Under the pieces are notes generated by a model. It was not told the origin of the DNA, did no database searches, and was given only the letters and a program-made list of their open reading frames with translations. Positions 45,307-56,082 of a stretch of DNA of 64,000 nt are shown one piece after another (positions within the stretch are counted from its first letter, which is position 1; each line of letters begins with the position of its first letter). This DNA comes from Halichondria panicea. Its lineage: Eukaryota; Porifera; Demospongiae; Suberitida; Halichondriidae. The DNA lies in assembly GCF_963675165.1 (NCBI RefSeq), contig NC_087381.1, positions 7,410,419 through 7,474,418 of the forward strand, read 5' to 3'. The translations under genes were made by a program, and so were the position numbers.

Positions 45307-46815
45307 GAATGCAACTAGTAGCCAGTGGAGAGAAAACATTAAAAACCACAAATTCTCCACCTCCTAACTCGACTACCCTGGTCAAACATGTGCCGCTAGT
45401 ATCCACTCCCACGTATGTGAAGCCCTCGTTGCATGTGTAGGTGGCAACAGTCCCTATAAATCTGAACTCCTCGTTGGGATCATATGTGATAACTCCATTT
45501 TCCAGAGGACGATGATCCTGACAAATTGCTGCAAACGTATGAAAAGGTACACCATAATAATAAGTAGCAGGAACTGACTGATATAAATTATAGGTATACA
45601 AATTTGTACTATTATAGTGCAAATTTGACACTGAGAAGAAATCACGATGTTATACCTATATAATTATATACACTTACGTATGCAATTTGGTTCTGGTTCG
45701 GTCCAAAATGGAGTGTCGGAAATCAAAGGATCTGCAATGCATTCCCTTTCCAAGGTACCATTTGGAATGAAAGCAATATTATTGAGGCACTGATATCTTG
45801 CAATGGTGCCCGGAACTCTCGACACAGGATCATATGAAATACCACCTGACAAGCCTCTGAAGTTTAAATCCGCACCACCGTCGAGTATAGGACATTGTCC
45901 TGAATATAGAAAGAGAATTTATTATGCATAATAATTTGTATATGGAAGTTATAGCTATACTATGGTTCTAGGGAATTATGGCAGTAAGCAAGGGCCTAGC
46001 AACTGCATGAAAATAATATTACTATTGTTGTAGCATAGATTTAGCCATAATTATTATTATGACAGTCACAATAAACATTTGATCACTTACTTTCACAAGT
46101 TCGATTCCGGATGTCCCAATTAACGCTAATTAGTACACCAAATTCTAAATTTTGTTGGCAAAGATCAAATGACTGTCCAGATACGCCAAACATTGGAAGA
46201 CTACAGGTATACTCAGCACGGGTACCACCACTATATCCACTGGTAGGGGGGTCTTCGTTTGTTGTTAAAGATGGCCGGCGGGAATAGTTCTTCCAAAACG
46301 TCGGCCTCACACAGCAGAACTGCATAATTGATGATTCATGCATAATAAATAATAGCTATAATGGGTAAAGCATCGTACATCTACACGTTGGCTCCTCTCC
46401 TGTCCAAAATGGTTGTAGAGTGACTGGATTGAAATTACATACTCTTGTACGACTTCCTGAGTTTCCAAAGTTTACAAAACCGCTTTCGCCATCGCAGTCA
46501 GAATACGTGGCTGTAGTGAATTGTCTCAGCACAGGCGCATCAGGATCGTACGAAATATAGTTAAACCAAAGTCTGGATTAGATGGCGTTAACCTGGGGCA
46601 TTGAGCTGTGTTGGGAAAACAAAATCCATTATCATGCAGAAGTAAAACATGTACTCTTACCTTGACATTGATGATTGTAAGCTGCTAAGAGCACAAGGAA
46701 AATCGCAGGAAATTTGAGATGCAGAAATTTGGCCATGGCTTCCAACAATGCAAAGAATATACAACAGGTTGTATATTCTCTTTCAAAGAGAGAGCCTCAG
46801 CTGAACTGATCTTAT

Positions 46816-48155
46816 TCTATCAGTGTTGCAAGTTTTATAGCAGTAAGTGACAGGAAACTCTATATACATAACCACAAAAATGAAATGAGATGAGCCTGAT
46901 GGTCTGTAAAGTGGGTGTGTACATATATAATTATTGTGACATTGAACACAGCAGGACAGGAAGCATAATAATAATTATTATTGTGCAGGATGCAAACAGT
47001 GTATGGAGGAGAGCTGTACATTCAAAGACTACTGTTTAGGTCTACACCAGTCCACCAAAAAAACATGTTAAGTTGAATTATAATAATTATGACCCTATTA
47101 TAAGGAAATTGTTGTCCCTCCTATAGTGCATGAGGGATTGTATACTATAGCACTGCATGTATATACTGTATAGCAGGTTATTTTGAAAATATTCTATCGC
47201 AATAGATTCATCATCACTATATATTCTGAGCTGTACAAATATTTAAAACGATGGGTAGTTCATATGACAAAATTACCCCCTATACGATGACATGCAGTAT
47301 ATTATCACACTGCATGCATGTATCACAGTGCTTTTATATCAGTGTTGACCCTATAACCCTATGTAATGCTTACACTCAAGCATGTTTCACAATAATTATT
47401 TATACAGTTAAAACATTCAACCAATCTATATAGCACCCTACCATGCATCCACCCCTCAACCAGAGCCATAATGATGTGCTGTTGCTTAACAATATCTCTT
47501 TGATAGCAAACCCTCAGTTGACACAAGTCCTCATTATCTCCGGTGGTTTATTGGGATTGGGAATTGTTGTCCGTTCTAGCGGGTAATGTATCTGTACTCA
47601 GCACTTATACGGTGTCCCCTTTTATATAATTATACCCAGTATATAACACAGGCTTCATTTCATGATGTATATATGCATGCACATGCAATTATCTATTATT
47701 GTTGTTGGGCATATAGGTCCTCGGGGCATAGGTGGGGATTTGAAACATACATAATTCACATCGATCTGCATGGGGCAACCTCGATGTCAATAAGTGCAAT
47801 GATCAGCTAGTACCTGGCGATATAGTTATTGCGCAAATCAATAATTGCCCTGCTTCTGATCAAATCCCCACATATAATTATGCCCGTACTGGGGCAGGTT
47901 GGGCTTCCCATTGATAGGTGCATTACACCCTAGCACGTTTCAGTAACTCAGTGTTCTATCATCCATCCCCCCAATGTACCACAGCTAAGTGCTGTTGCTT
48001 TTAATTCATACCAACCTCAGTTGACACAAGTCTCTACATTGTCTCTTAGACATCTGTAAGTCTCCCCACTTATTGGGGCGAGCGAAGCGAGTCCCTTCCT
48101 AGCGATGGACGTTGCAATTTTGTCTGTGTGTGTGTGTGTGTGTGTCATGGACCGG
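46816..48155. repeat. Segmental duplication, partner 33453-34859
   Basis: Same sequence and orientation, ending at the same ACCGG transposon target. The left arm of the inverted-repeat element seen at 34363 is missing here. No gene. Confidence 0.8.
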
Positions 48156-49044
48156 TGTCATAAAATTTTGGGCCCCCCATGTTTAGGCCCCCCCTGGGCC
48201 TAGAATTTTAAAATTTTGGGCCCCCCGGGCCTAGAATGTTAACAGTTTACGCCCCCAGGGGGCCTAAACTGTTAACATTCTAGGCCCCTCACTGTGAGAT
48301 TAGGCCCCCCTCTTTTCTGCAGGAACAAAAAGCGCTTACGGACTTACTATGACTTTTCTGGCTATTAGCTGACTTATCTATGCTGCATGATACTAATGGA
48401 CAAAGCAAAGGGAGTGCTATGACACTATGACTTCTGGCTATTAGCTGACTTATCTATGCATGATATACTAATGGACAAAGCAAAGGGAGTGCTATAACAC
48501 TATGACTTCTAGCTATTAGTTATCTGTGAACCCTCACCTCAGATCCTGTCAGAGAGTGTATAAAAGTAGCAAATATGTTAGCAGGCATGTTACTAAATCT
48601 ACCATGGAATCCAAAAGTGAAGAAAGATTTACCTTTGAAGTTATTCATGCTCTCATAAGCAGGAACGAGTACCCTTCATCCTTTAGTAAAGAAGACAAGC
48701 GTTCCCTGAGGCGGAGAGTTAAATGCTTTGATGCAGTGGATGGAGAATTGTACTATGTTGGATCTACCCGTAAGAGACAGTTGCCATAAATTACCTAGAT
48801 ATTATACATATAGTTATCGCTATATATTTGTGTCTACATACTGTTACATGCAGTATTACATTTTCAAAAAAGGTGATGAGAAGAGGCTTGTTGTGGAAGA
48901 CAAGGAGCAGAGGAAAAGGATTATAGGAGCAATCCATGATCCAAGTCATATGGGAGTCAACAGAACATTGGACATGATCACAGCCAAGTATTACTGGCCT
49001 GGTCAAACAAATGAAGTCAAAGAATATGTAAGTGAAGCCGGACT

Positions 49045-49102
49045 TAGCCTCGATTCCAGGCCGATTAAAATACGTATTTTAATCGGCCTTGAATCGAGGC
49101 TA
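49045..49102. mobile_element. 58-bp palindromic mini-element, copy 2
   Basis: TAGCCTCGATTCCAGGCC to GGCCTTGAATCGAGGCTA, centred on AATACGTATT. It is flanked by AGCCGGACT at 49036-49044 and 49103-49111, a perfect 9-bp duplication. It lies inside an intron of Ginger-like transposon 2, just after the splice donor. Confidence 0.85.
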
Positions 49103-50307
49103 AGCCGGACTTTACTATAGTATTTCTTTTAGTGTATTTGCATGATCTACTTATTTCTTATAGGTGAAAACATGTACCAAGTGCCAGTGTACCAATCCTA
49201 GACTACTAAAACCAGCATCGACTCTCCACCCAATACCAGTGACACCAAAGATTTGGCATACAGTTGGGATGGATTTGATTGGCCCTCTGACAGAGACACC
49301 CAGGGGCAACAAGTATGTCATAACGCTCACTGACTATTTCAGCAAGTGGGCGGAAGCAGCCCCACTACCATGGAGACAAGACAGCACATGGAGTAGCTAA
49401 ATTCCTTTATTCTGTAAGTGCACTATAGCAATAATTATTATGCACATCATTTACAGCAAATCAATCTCTCTTAATAGGTTATGTGCAGAATGGGCTGTGC
49501 AGAAGTCATCATCACTGACCAGGGTCGGGAATTCGTCAACTCACTCTCAGCCCAGTTGTACCAGAAAACCAACACCCAGCATAGAATCACTAGCGCTTAC
49601 CACCCTCAGACAAATGGATTAACTGAGCGGTTTAACCAGACTCTTTCTAGGTGTTTGGCTAAGACTGTGAATGACAACCAAGATAACTGGGACGAGAAGA
49701 TCAACACGATTCTCATGGGGTATAGGGCATCACGTCAGGCATCGATTAAGCATTCTCCTTACTTCATGCTCTTCCAAGCTGAGATGCGTTTGCCGATTGA
49801 TAGTGAGCTACTGCCCGGTCAGCCTGAAGAAAGAACCCCAGAAGAAGTTATTGAGCATCTTTTGAAGAGCCGTGAAGAAGTGTTCACAACAGCTGAAGCC
49901 AACATCAAGTCAGCACAAGGCAAACAAAAAGAAACGTATGACAGAAAACACCAGCAAGTCAGCACACTTAGCGTGGGTATGAAGGTTTTGCTGGAGAATA
50001 CTGCTCAAAAGCAGAGGAAGGGAGGAAAACTGGACTCAAGATGGCTAGGGCCATATTTCATCAACCGAGATTTAGGTAAGTTATTATTATTATTTTAGTG
50101 ATAATAGTTATATCTATACAGCCTGTATGTTATACAGCTAAAATGAATTCACATGCACTATATATATAATTAGATATATATTATATGTATATATAGGTAA
50201 GGGCTTATATGAGCTAAAAAACCTTTCTGGTCAAATACTCAAGAAGAAGGCGAATGTCTGTCGGCTGAAGTTGTTTAATGAAAGGAGCTTGTCTAGAGGC
50301 AATAAAC

Positions 50308-50570
50308 AGCCACCAGAAGGCGATCGGCCACCAGAGAGAGACGACCAACAGCCACCAGAGAGAGACGACCCACAGCCACCAGAGAGAGACGACCCACAGC
50401 CACCAGAGAGAGACGACCCACAGCCACCAGAGAGAGACGACCCACAGCCACCAAAGGGAGACGACCCACAGCCACCAAAGAGAGACGGCCCACAGCCACC
50501 AGAGAGAGACGACCAACAGCCACCAAAGAAAGACGACCCAAAGAAAGAGGACCCACAGCCACCAAAGAGA
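50308..50570 (+). repeat. 24-bp tandem repeat coding PPERDDPQ
   Basis: About ten imperfect in-frame units (CCACCAGAGAGAGACGACCC plus ACAG) forming the linker between integrase and protease. The unit differs from that of transposon 1 although the position is the same. Confidence 0.85.
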
Positions 50571-51703
50571 GACCCTAAGTCAAACAAATGTAAGACTAAG
50601 GATGTTTTCAAGAAGGTGAGTGTTGTGTCTCAATCAATTATCTTTTGTCTGTTACTGTACCTTTACTGTACTATTCTTACCTTATCATAGACCGAAGTAC
50701 AGTGGGTCAATGAGCTCTCTCTCACGGCACATGACAGAGAGATACTACTCGCCCCAACAGGCATGCTGTCTGACAAGCATGTGGATGCTGCAATGATGCT
50801 TTTAAGTGGCCAATTCTCCAAAACATCTGGGTTGCAATCGTCACTTAAAGTGCAGTTTCGTCTTGGTTTTCGCCCAATTGATTTGGACAAGCGCACGAGG
50901 GTTCAAGGTGAGTTATGTAACTGTCTCAAGATTATGAAACAATTCTTTTTATTATATATTAGGAGTGCAGATACTGTTTGTGCCAGAACGTCATCACTGG
51001 ATCCTGACAAGTTGTATTGAAGGCAGTGTCTATGTGTATGACAGCCTGCAGACAGGCACTAAGGAATTTCCTAGATCTGTAGAAAATCAACTACTCCAGC
51101 TCTACCATCCAACACTTAGTCCACCACAACGTCAAGAAATTGGTTTACTGGCAGAGTGTCCGCCTGTCCAACAACAACAAGAGTCATATGACTGTGGCTT
51201 ATTTGCTATTGCATGGGCGTACCACCTCTTAGTTGGAGACTCTTTAAACACGCTGACACTGGACCAGCAAAAACTCAGACGGCATTTGGTAAGGTGCTTT
51301 GAAAAGAAGAAACTATCAAGGTTCCCAAAATCAAGGCAGGAGACCCCTCGAAGTGAGATAGTGTGGGTATCTGTAGTAGCTTCGTGCTACCAGTGCATAA
51401 GGCCTGACTCGTGGAACGACATGGTGCAGTGTGATGGCTGCGACAGGTGGTACCACATGAAGTGTGCACGTATAAAGAAAGCTCCATTCAGTGACTGGCA
51501 CTGTAAAGACTGCAAATAGACTGCAAATAGATAGCTAGTTTTTCTGTTGTTGTACTTGTTCAAGTTTTGAGATGTATCATAATAACCGCTGAGATACTTT
51601 TAATAGGGGGGGGCCTAAACTTTTAAGAGGGGGCCCAGAATTTTAAAATTCTAGGTCCGGGGGGGCCCAATCTCATGGGGGGCCTAAAATTTTATGACAC
51701 CGG

Positions 51704-53116
51704 CACGATATTTGTTTTTTTGTACTTGTGACCCTTTACCAACTTTACGTGAACGCTGCGCATGGGCACAAGAGCTAGCTACACTCAGGATAGCCTAGAT
51801 TCCAAGCCACTGAGAAAGGCGAGGGGGCTGGAGTCGAGGCTACACTCAGGAACCAAGGCTCAGACAAGACACAGAGACTCTTGAGGCTACAAGCACGCCT
51901 ACAGCAGGTCAAAGCAGCTCAGATGGGGACCTTCTGAGCTTAAGATCACACAGGCACGCCTGCAGGAGGTCACAGCAGCTTACTTGCCATGTTTCACTTC
52001 CAAGTCTTGTGTTTTTGTGATAATAAACCTGCTAGCTCACCAGGACAAAACATAGATCAAAACCAGTCACTACGGCAGGTCAGAGCAGCTCAGATGGAGA
52101 CTTCTGAAGTTGCACAGGCACCTTTAGACAATACAGCACTACGGCAGGTCAGACCAGCTCAGATGGAAACTTCTCAGGCCACACAGGCACGCTTACAACA
52201 GGTCAGAGTAGCTTACTTACCCGGCAAGGATTGTTCACAGTATACTATCTTGTAAATTGGGTCCAGCAAGAAGTGATAATAATTATATCCTTGCTCCTCA
52301 TGTTAGTTTGTATAGCCAGCTCTTTCATGCTGAACTTTCACTCATACATATGTTTCACCTTGATGTTACACCACAGTCAAAGACCACAACGTACAACCCT
52401 ACACCACTCGAATAATTGTCACGGGTATACAGCTGGCACAGTCATATCTAATCCACTGAATCAGACTACACGGTTTATATTTGTTACTAATTTCATTTTA
52501 TTTGATAAATAAACTTACACATCATGCACTGTACTGTACAACAAATACACAAATTGCTTGCTCGCCCCAAACATGCTCTGCATGCTCCTAGTCATAATAT
52601 ACTTGGGTGGATTCTTACTATCATGCCCACAATTGGAACTTATCATGCTTCCAATTGTTAAGTGGTAAGCCAGGGCAGCTGTCTAGCTTCCACATTATTG
52701 TTAGCTACTGAGAACACAGTATAGCACATGCTTTTGGGAACAATAATCTGATCAGTGTGGAAGCAATGTGGTTACTCTCATGCTTCCACCTGTGCAACAC
52801 AACAGCTCACAATTGGTTTATCACAATAATTAAAGAACAGATGTACTGGGGTTAGCTTAATGATGTATAGTGAGCCAGTGAAACCTCTGTAAACCACATT
52901 ACAATTAAGGCAGACAAGAATGCCTGATATTGTTGACTGCTAATGGGCAGACATTTACTCAGACACTCTGGCTCTATTGCTGGTTGCCCCATACAATACA
53001 TACATAAGGAACCCATGCACCCTAAACAGAAGCAAAATTTAATATGCAATCTTGTGTTGTACTTTTTTTCAGATACCTGTCAGGCTGTACAGGTATACTT
53101 CCATGATTGCCTGATC
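51704..53116. other. Region right of transposon 2; minisatellite, no gene
   Basis: 51853-52215 holds imperfect 60-70 base units coding RLQQVRAAQMETS-like repeats in shifting frames. Such repeats resemble the N-terminal repeats I recall from helicase-bearing transposons, but no helicase is present. The rest has no domain. Confidence 0.4.
51791..51842. mobile_element. 52-bp mini-element, copy 3
   Basis: TAGCCTAGATTCCAAGCC to GGGCTGGAGTCGAGGCTA. It is flanked by CACTCAGGA at 51782-51790 and 51843-51851, again a perfect 9-bp duplication. The ends match copies 1 and 2; the core differs. Confidence 0.8.
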
Positions 53117-54182
53117 GCAAAAGGGTCATTCCATATCAATTCACCGAAATTTAAAACGTGACGTCTTCAGAATTGCACGAAACTTGGTATATGTATGAGG
53201 AATGTTATGATAACATCTCAGAAAAAATTTTGGATTTGTAAACAATATGACTGTTGAGGTCTTTCTTAGATAGACAGTTCTATAGCTAGCCAGTAGCCTA
53301 GGCAATTAATGTAACCTAGTCTATACTAGCGATTTACTTCAACTTAATACTCATAAAGATTTTTACCATGTGGTGCAGAGACCAACAACAAACTAAAAAA
53401 ATAGAGCATGGGGAGACACAGATAATTATGGACATGGAGATTTCTAGAACATTCCACTGATACATGTAGATTGCACAAGAGCACATGACAAACGTAAGTA
53501 GAACAGACATAACAGAGATCACATGAGAGGTGATAGTGTAAATCAGTTAGAAACTGTTAATATTGCATTCATACATCCAGATAAAAAATGCAGAAATTCC
53601 CAACTTTTAGAAACTGGCTGCTGTTAGTTAAACTGTAACTTTCTAACCATTAACATTCAAGACTAAGAATGTATATCATCTTGTTGCCCCAACCACGAAT
53701 ATTGCCTAAATCACACTACATCCCACAACATATCTCATGATCCCATTGGAATCCCAGAACCAAACTTGTCACGCTTCAAGATAATGGTATGAGGAACATG
53801 ATACACAAAAAATTACAGGAAAAAACAGCGCTTTTTGAGAAGCCAGAGTTCAAAGGACACTAATTAGATGCAATACCTAAAATTTATCAAGTGAAGCCGT
53901 ACAACATACCAAATGATGCGAAATTTCTTAGGCAAAAAGATGATATATATTCTTAGTCTTGAATATTAATGGTTAGAAAGTTACAGTTTTAACTAACAGC
54001 AGCCAGTTTCTAAAAGTGGGGAATATCTGCATTTTTTTATTAACTCAATCTCAGAAGCCATAAAATTAATTATTGTTTACAAGCCCAAAATTTTTTCTGA
54101 GATACCATTCCTCATACATTACCAAGTTTCGTGCAATTCTGAAGACGTCACGTTTTGAATTGATATGGAATGACCCAAAAAA
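53117..54182. mobile_element. Nested foldback element (TGGGTCATTCCATATCAATTC ends)
   Basis: Outer arms 53117-53250 and 54062-54182 (GGGTCATTCCATATCAATTC, GTGACGTCTTCAGAATTGCA) and inner arms 53585-53697 and 53935-54035 (AGAAACTGGCTGCTGTTAGT) are inverted to each other. It has no coding capacity. Only the right half exists next to transposon 1. Confidence 0.65.
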
Positions 54183-54967
54183 GAGATAGCTAAGTGCTGA
54201 TTTGGCTCAAAAAGTAATTCACTCGAAATGAAACAGGTACATTAATATAATTATGTACTCTCAGATTACGATATGAATGGTACCACTGCCCAGCCCAAAA
54301 TAGACCACTGTACCTGCACAATATCATACTGCACACACACACACACACACACACACTAGCTAGTTTACCTGCAACACTGCACATTGTATGATTGCAACAC
54401 TAGCTTGTTTGATTCAGTGACTATCTCCTGGCACACCTTAATTCCTACAACAATAAGAGGTGCATGCTGGCAAATGAAAAACACCTTGAAATCTGTGCAT
54501 GCCTGGGGCTGTATGTTTATCGTAACAACTGTTGACCAATGAGATCAATTTGTGGTAACGTGTAAGTGTGGTATAAAGATACTGCAACGCACGCCCATGA
54601 TCTAACCATTACTTATTATAGTCAAATCTATGGTCCATGGTTACTGTAAATAACGGCTTAGATACTGTTTTAGGATTACATCACGGCCAGGATACTAAAA
54701 CAAGCCCTTTTGGGCTTCCAAATCACGTAGAAACTTCTTATTATAGAACACTAATTTGTCATGCACAGAAGTGATCAACACAGATCACAAAACAATTAAG
54801 ACTAGTAGTCAAACTTCTCTCTTACAAAACACACACACACAAATTAACACACAAAAAGGAATAGCTACTAATTATTAGAGTTAGTATAATAGTAGGATAA
54901 AGTATCTTTATATCTACACTATACATTAACTGTTAGTTGTGTCAGTTCAAACTTGAATGTAACACTC
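54183..54967 (-). repeat. 3' flank of gene 4, shared with genes 2 and 3
   Basis: Near-identical to 38531-39306 and, from 54480, to 22915-23415. Contains an (AC)n run at about 54333-54357. Confidence 0.75.
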
Positions 54968-56082
54968 TCACCCAAAAACCACGGAGTTGCATCTTCCCTC
55001 GTTAAAGTGAGTAAAAGCAAAATCAGTACCATAGGCTGTGTCCACGATATAGTCTGCATACGTGCCCTCGATCACAGGGTCGTTAGGACTAACAACCTCG
55101 TACACAGACCCAGCTTGTTGGTTCCCAGCGTAGAGGCAATATTCCTGTCGGTATTCCCAGGTGAGACGGTACAGCCAAGCAGTGAATTCGCGACTCTCAT
55201 TGGGATGTTGAATCGTAACTTGGTAAAGATTGTCAGTGGATGCGGATGATCGAATGGACCCTGTGAATGGCTCCACGAGGATTGGGATATTCCAGAACTG
55301 GCCTGTAGTGTAGTAGAAGAGTCAATTTAGGCAATGCATGGTAAACATGACTGTTGTATTATAAAGCCTATACCGTTATATTATAATTATAGCCTTAGAT
55401 AAGATAGAAGGGTCATTATAACTGTTAAGGAATTAATATTATTGTCACACACACAATTTGTTAATAATAAAGTAGAACTCACCAATTATTCCATGTGATG
55501 TTTCTCGGAGATTAAAACCTCTTGCTATCACGAACTTGATCATGTCAGCTTGAAACGTCAGCTCTGCTCCATTGTTGTCAGTACGGAATGTGCTCCAGAA
55601 TGTACTCTCACGACAGAATACCCACATCACCAGATTGACATTTTCACAATTTGGGACCATGATACGAACGCGATTAGTATACCTTCGAATGCTGATCCCA
55701 TTTGCCTGATACATATCAGCAATATTTACTCCATCAACACTTGCAGCGCACACACCACCTTCGTTCAGGGCAACTCCAATGTTCCTACACCCTCCTACAT
55801 TATCTGTGGCTCGCACGTGAATATTATTGATGATATTTATGTCTTCTCGTGGTTCATTGGGTTGTACTAGCTCGTAATGTGCATTCACGCTAATGCATTC
55901 ATCACTCACAAGGTTAACAAAAGCATTTCTGCGACCGTGAAGCTCATAGCATAGATTTATGATATCATTGGGGCCTATATTATTGTTGATGCTGGCTTCA
56001 AAGAAAGATGTCTTGTTGAGAATGTTGAGAGGTACAGTCATCAGTGGATCTCCAATAGCCGTATCATTCACAACAGTACCAT
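54968..56082 (-). CDS. Gene 4 ITIH-like module E
   Basis: Exons 55483-56082 and 54968-55302 with TVVNDTAIGDPLMTVPLNI, LCYELHG, NLVSDECISVN, RVRIMVPNC, WVFCRESTFWS, HGIIG|QFWNIPILV and VIEGTYADYIV, ending CNSVVFG before TGA. Fully open. Confidence 0.7.

Larger units (their letters stand above)
39307..46736 (-). pseudogene. Gene 3: damaged tandem copy of the gene 2 type
   Basis: Exons are 46661-46736 (signal peptide, intact), CCPs 46379-46605 (2-base insertion leading to a stop), 46091-46319 (26-base deletion), 45678-45899 and 45307-45528 (both intact), then a rearranged stretch with one CCP exon on the wrong strand. Intact CCPs follow at 41827-42024, 41406-41606 and 40909-41118, and intact module D at 39815-40420 and 39307-39665. 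The upstream region present in gene 2 is deleted. Leaving out the two broken exons would still give an open frame, since all exons are phase 1. Loss of the 5' flank and the inversion make a working gene less likely. Confidence 0.6.
48604..51519 (+). pseudogene. Ginger-like transposase 2: integrase, Ulp1 protease, PHD finger (one frameshift)
   Basis: Exons are 48604-48769, 48873-49027, 49164-49413, 49478-50075, 50197-50615, 50691-50907 and 50963-51519. The order is an H2C2 finger (H of HMGVNRTLD, CTKCQC), a DDE core (LTDYFSKWAEA, TDQGREF, E of NGLTERFNQ at spacing 35), GPY/F (RWLGPYFI), a PPERDDPQ repeat linker, then a Ulp1-type protease with RHHWIL, VYVYDS and QQQQESYDCGLF (His, Asp, Gln, Cys). 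The C-terminus is a PHD finger (CYQCIRPDS, QCDGCDRWYH, CKDC). The only break found is a frame change near 49371-49378, after EAAPLP, where the frame runs to a stop at 49400. Every other junction is in phase, so it decayed recently. The first ATG has a good context (ACCATGG). Confidence 0.75.
48156..51699 (+). mobile_element. Ginger-like DNA transposon 2, complete with TIRs and TSD
   Basis: Left end TGTCATAAAATTTTGGGCCC, right end the inverted equivalent GGCCTAAAATTTTATGACA. Both are flanked by CCGG (48152-48155 and 51700-51703), a 4-bp target duplication. A perfect subterminal hairpin (CCTAGAATGTTAACAGTTTA and its inverse, 48228-48286) follows the left end. The coding region is 48604-51519. 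The absence of LTRs, gag and reverse transcriptase, together with introns, a TG start and a 4-bp duplication, fits what I recall of Ginger1 elements. Confidence 0.8.

Noticed and set aside
51989-52255. Gene with QVRAAQMETS repeats
   Set aside because: The repeat units change frame before and after this stretch and no following domain exists. Treated as a minisatellite or transposon fragment.
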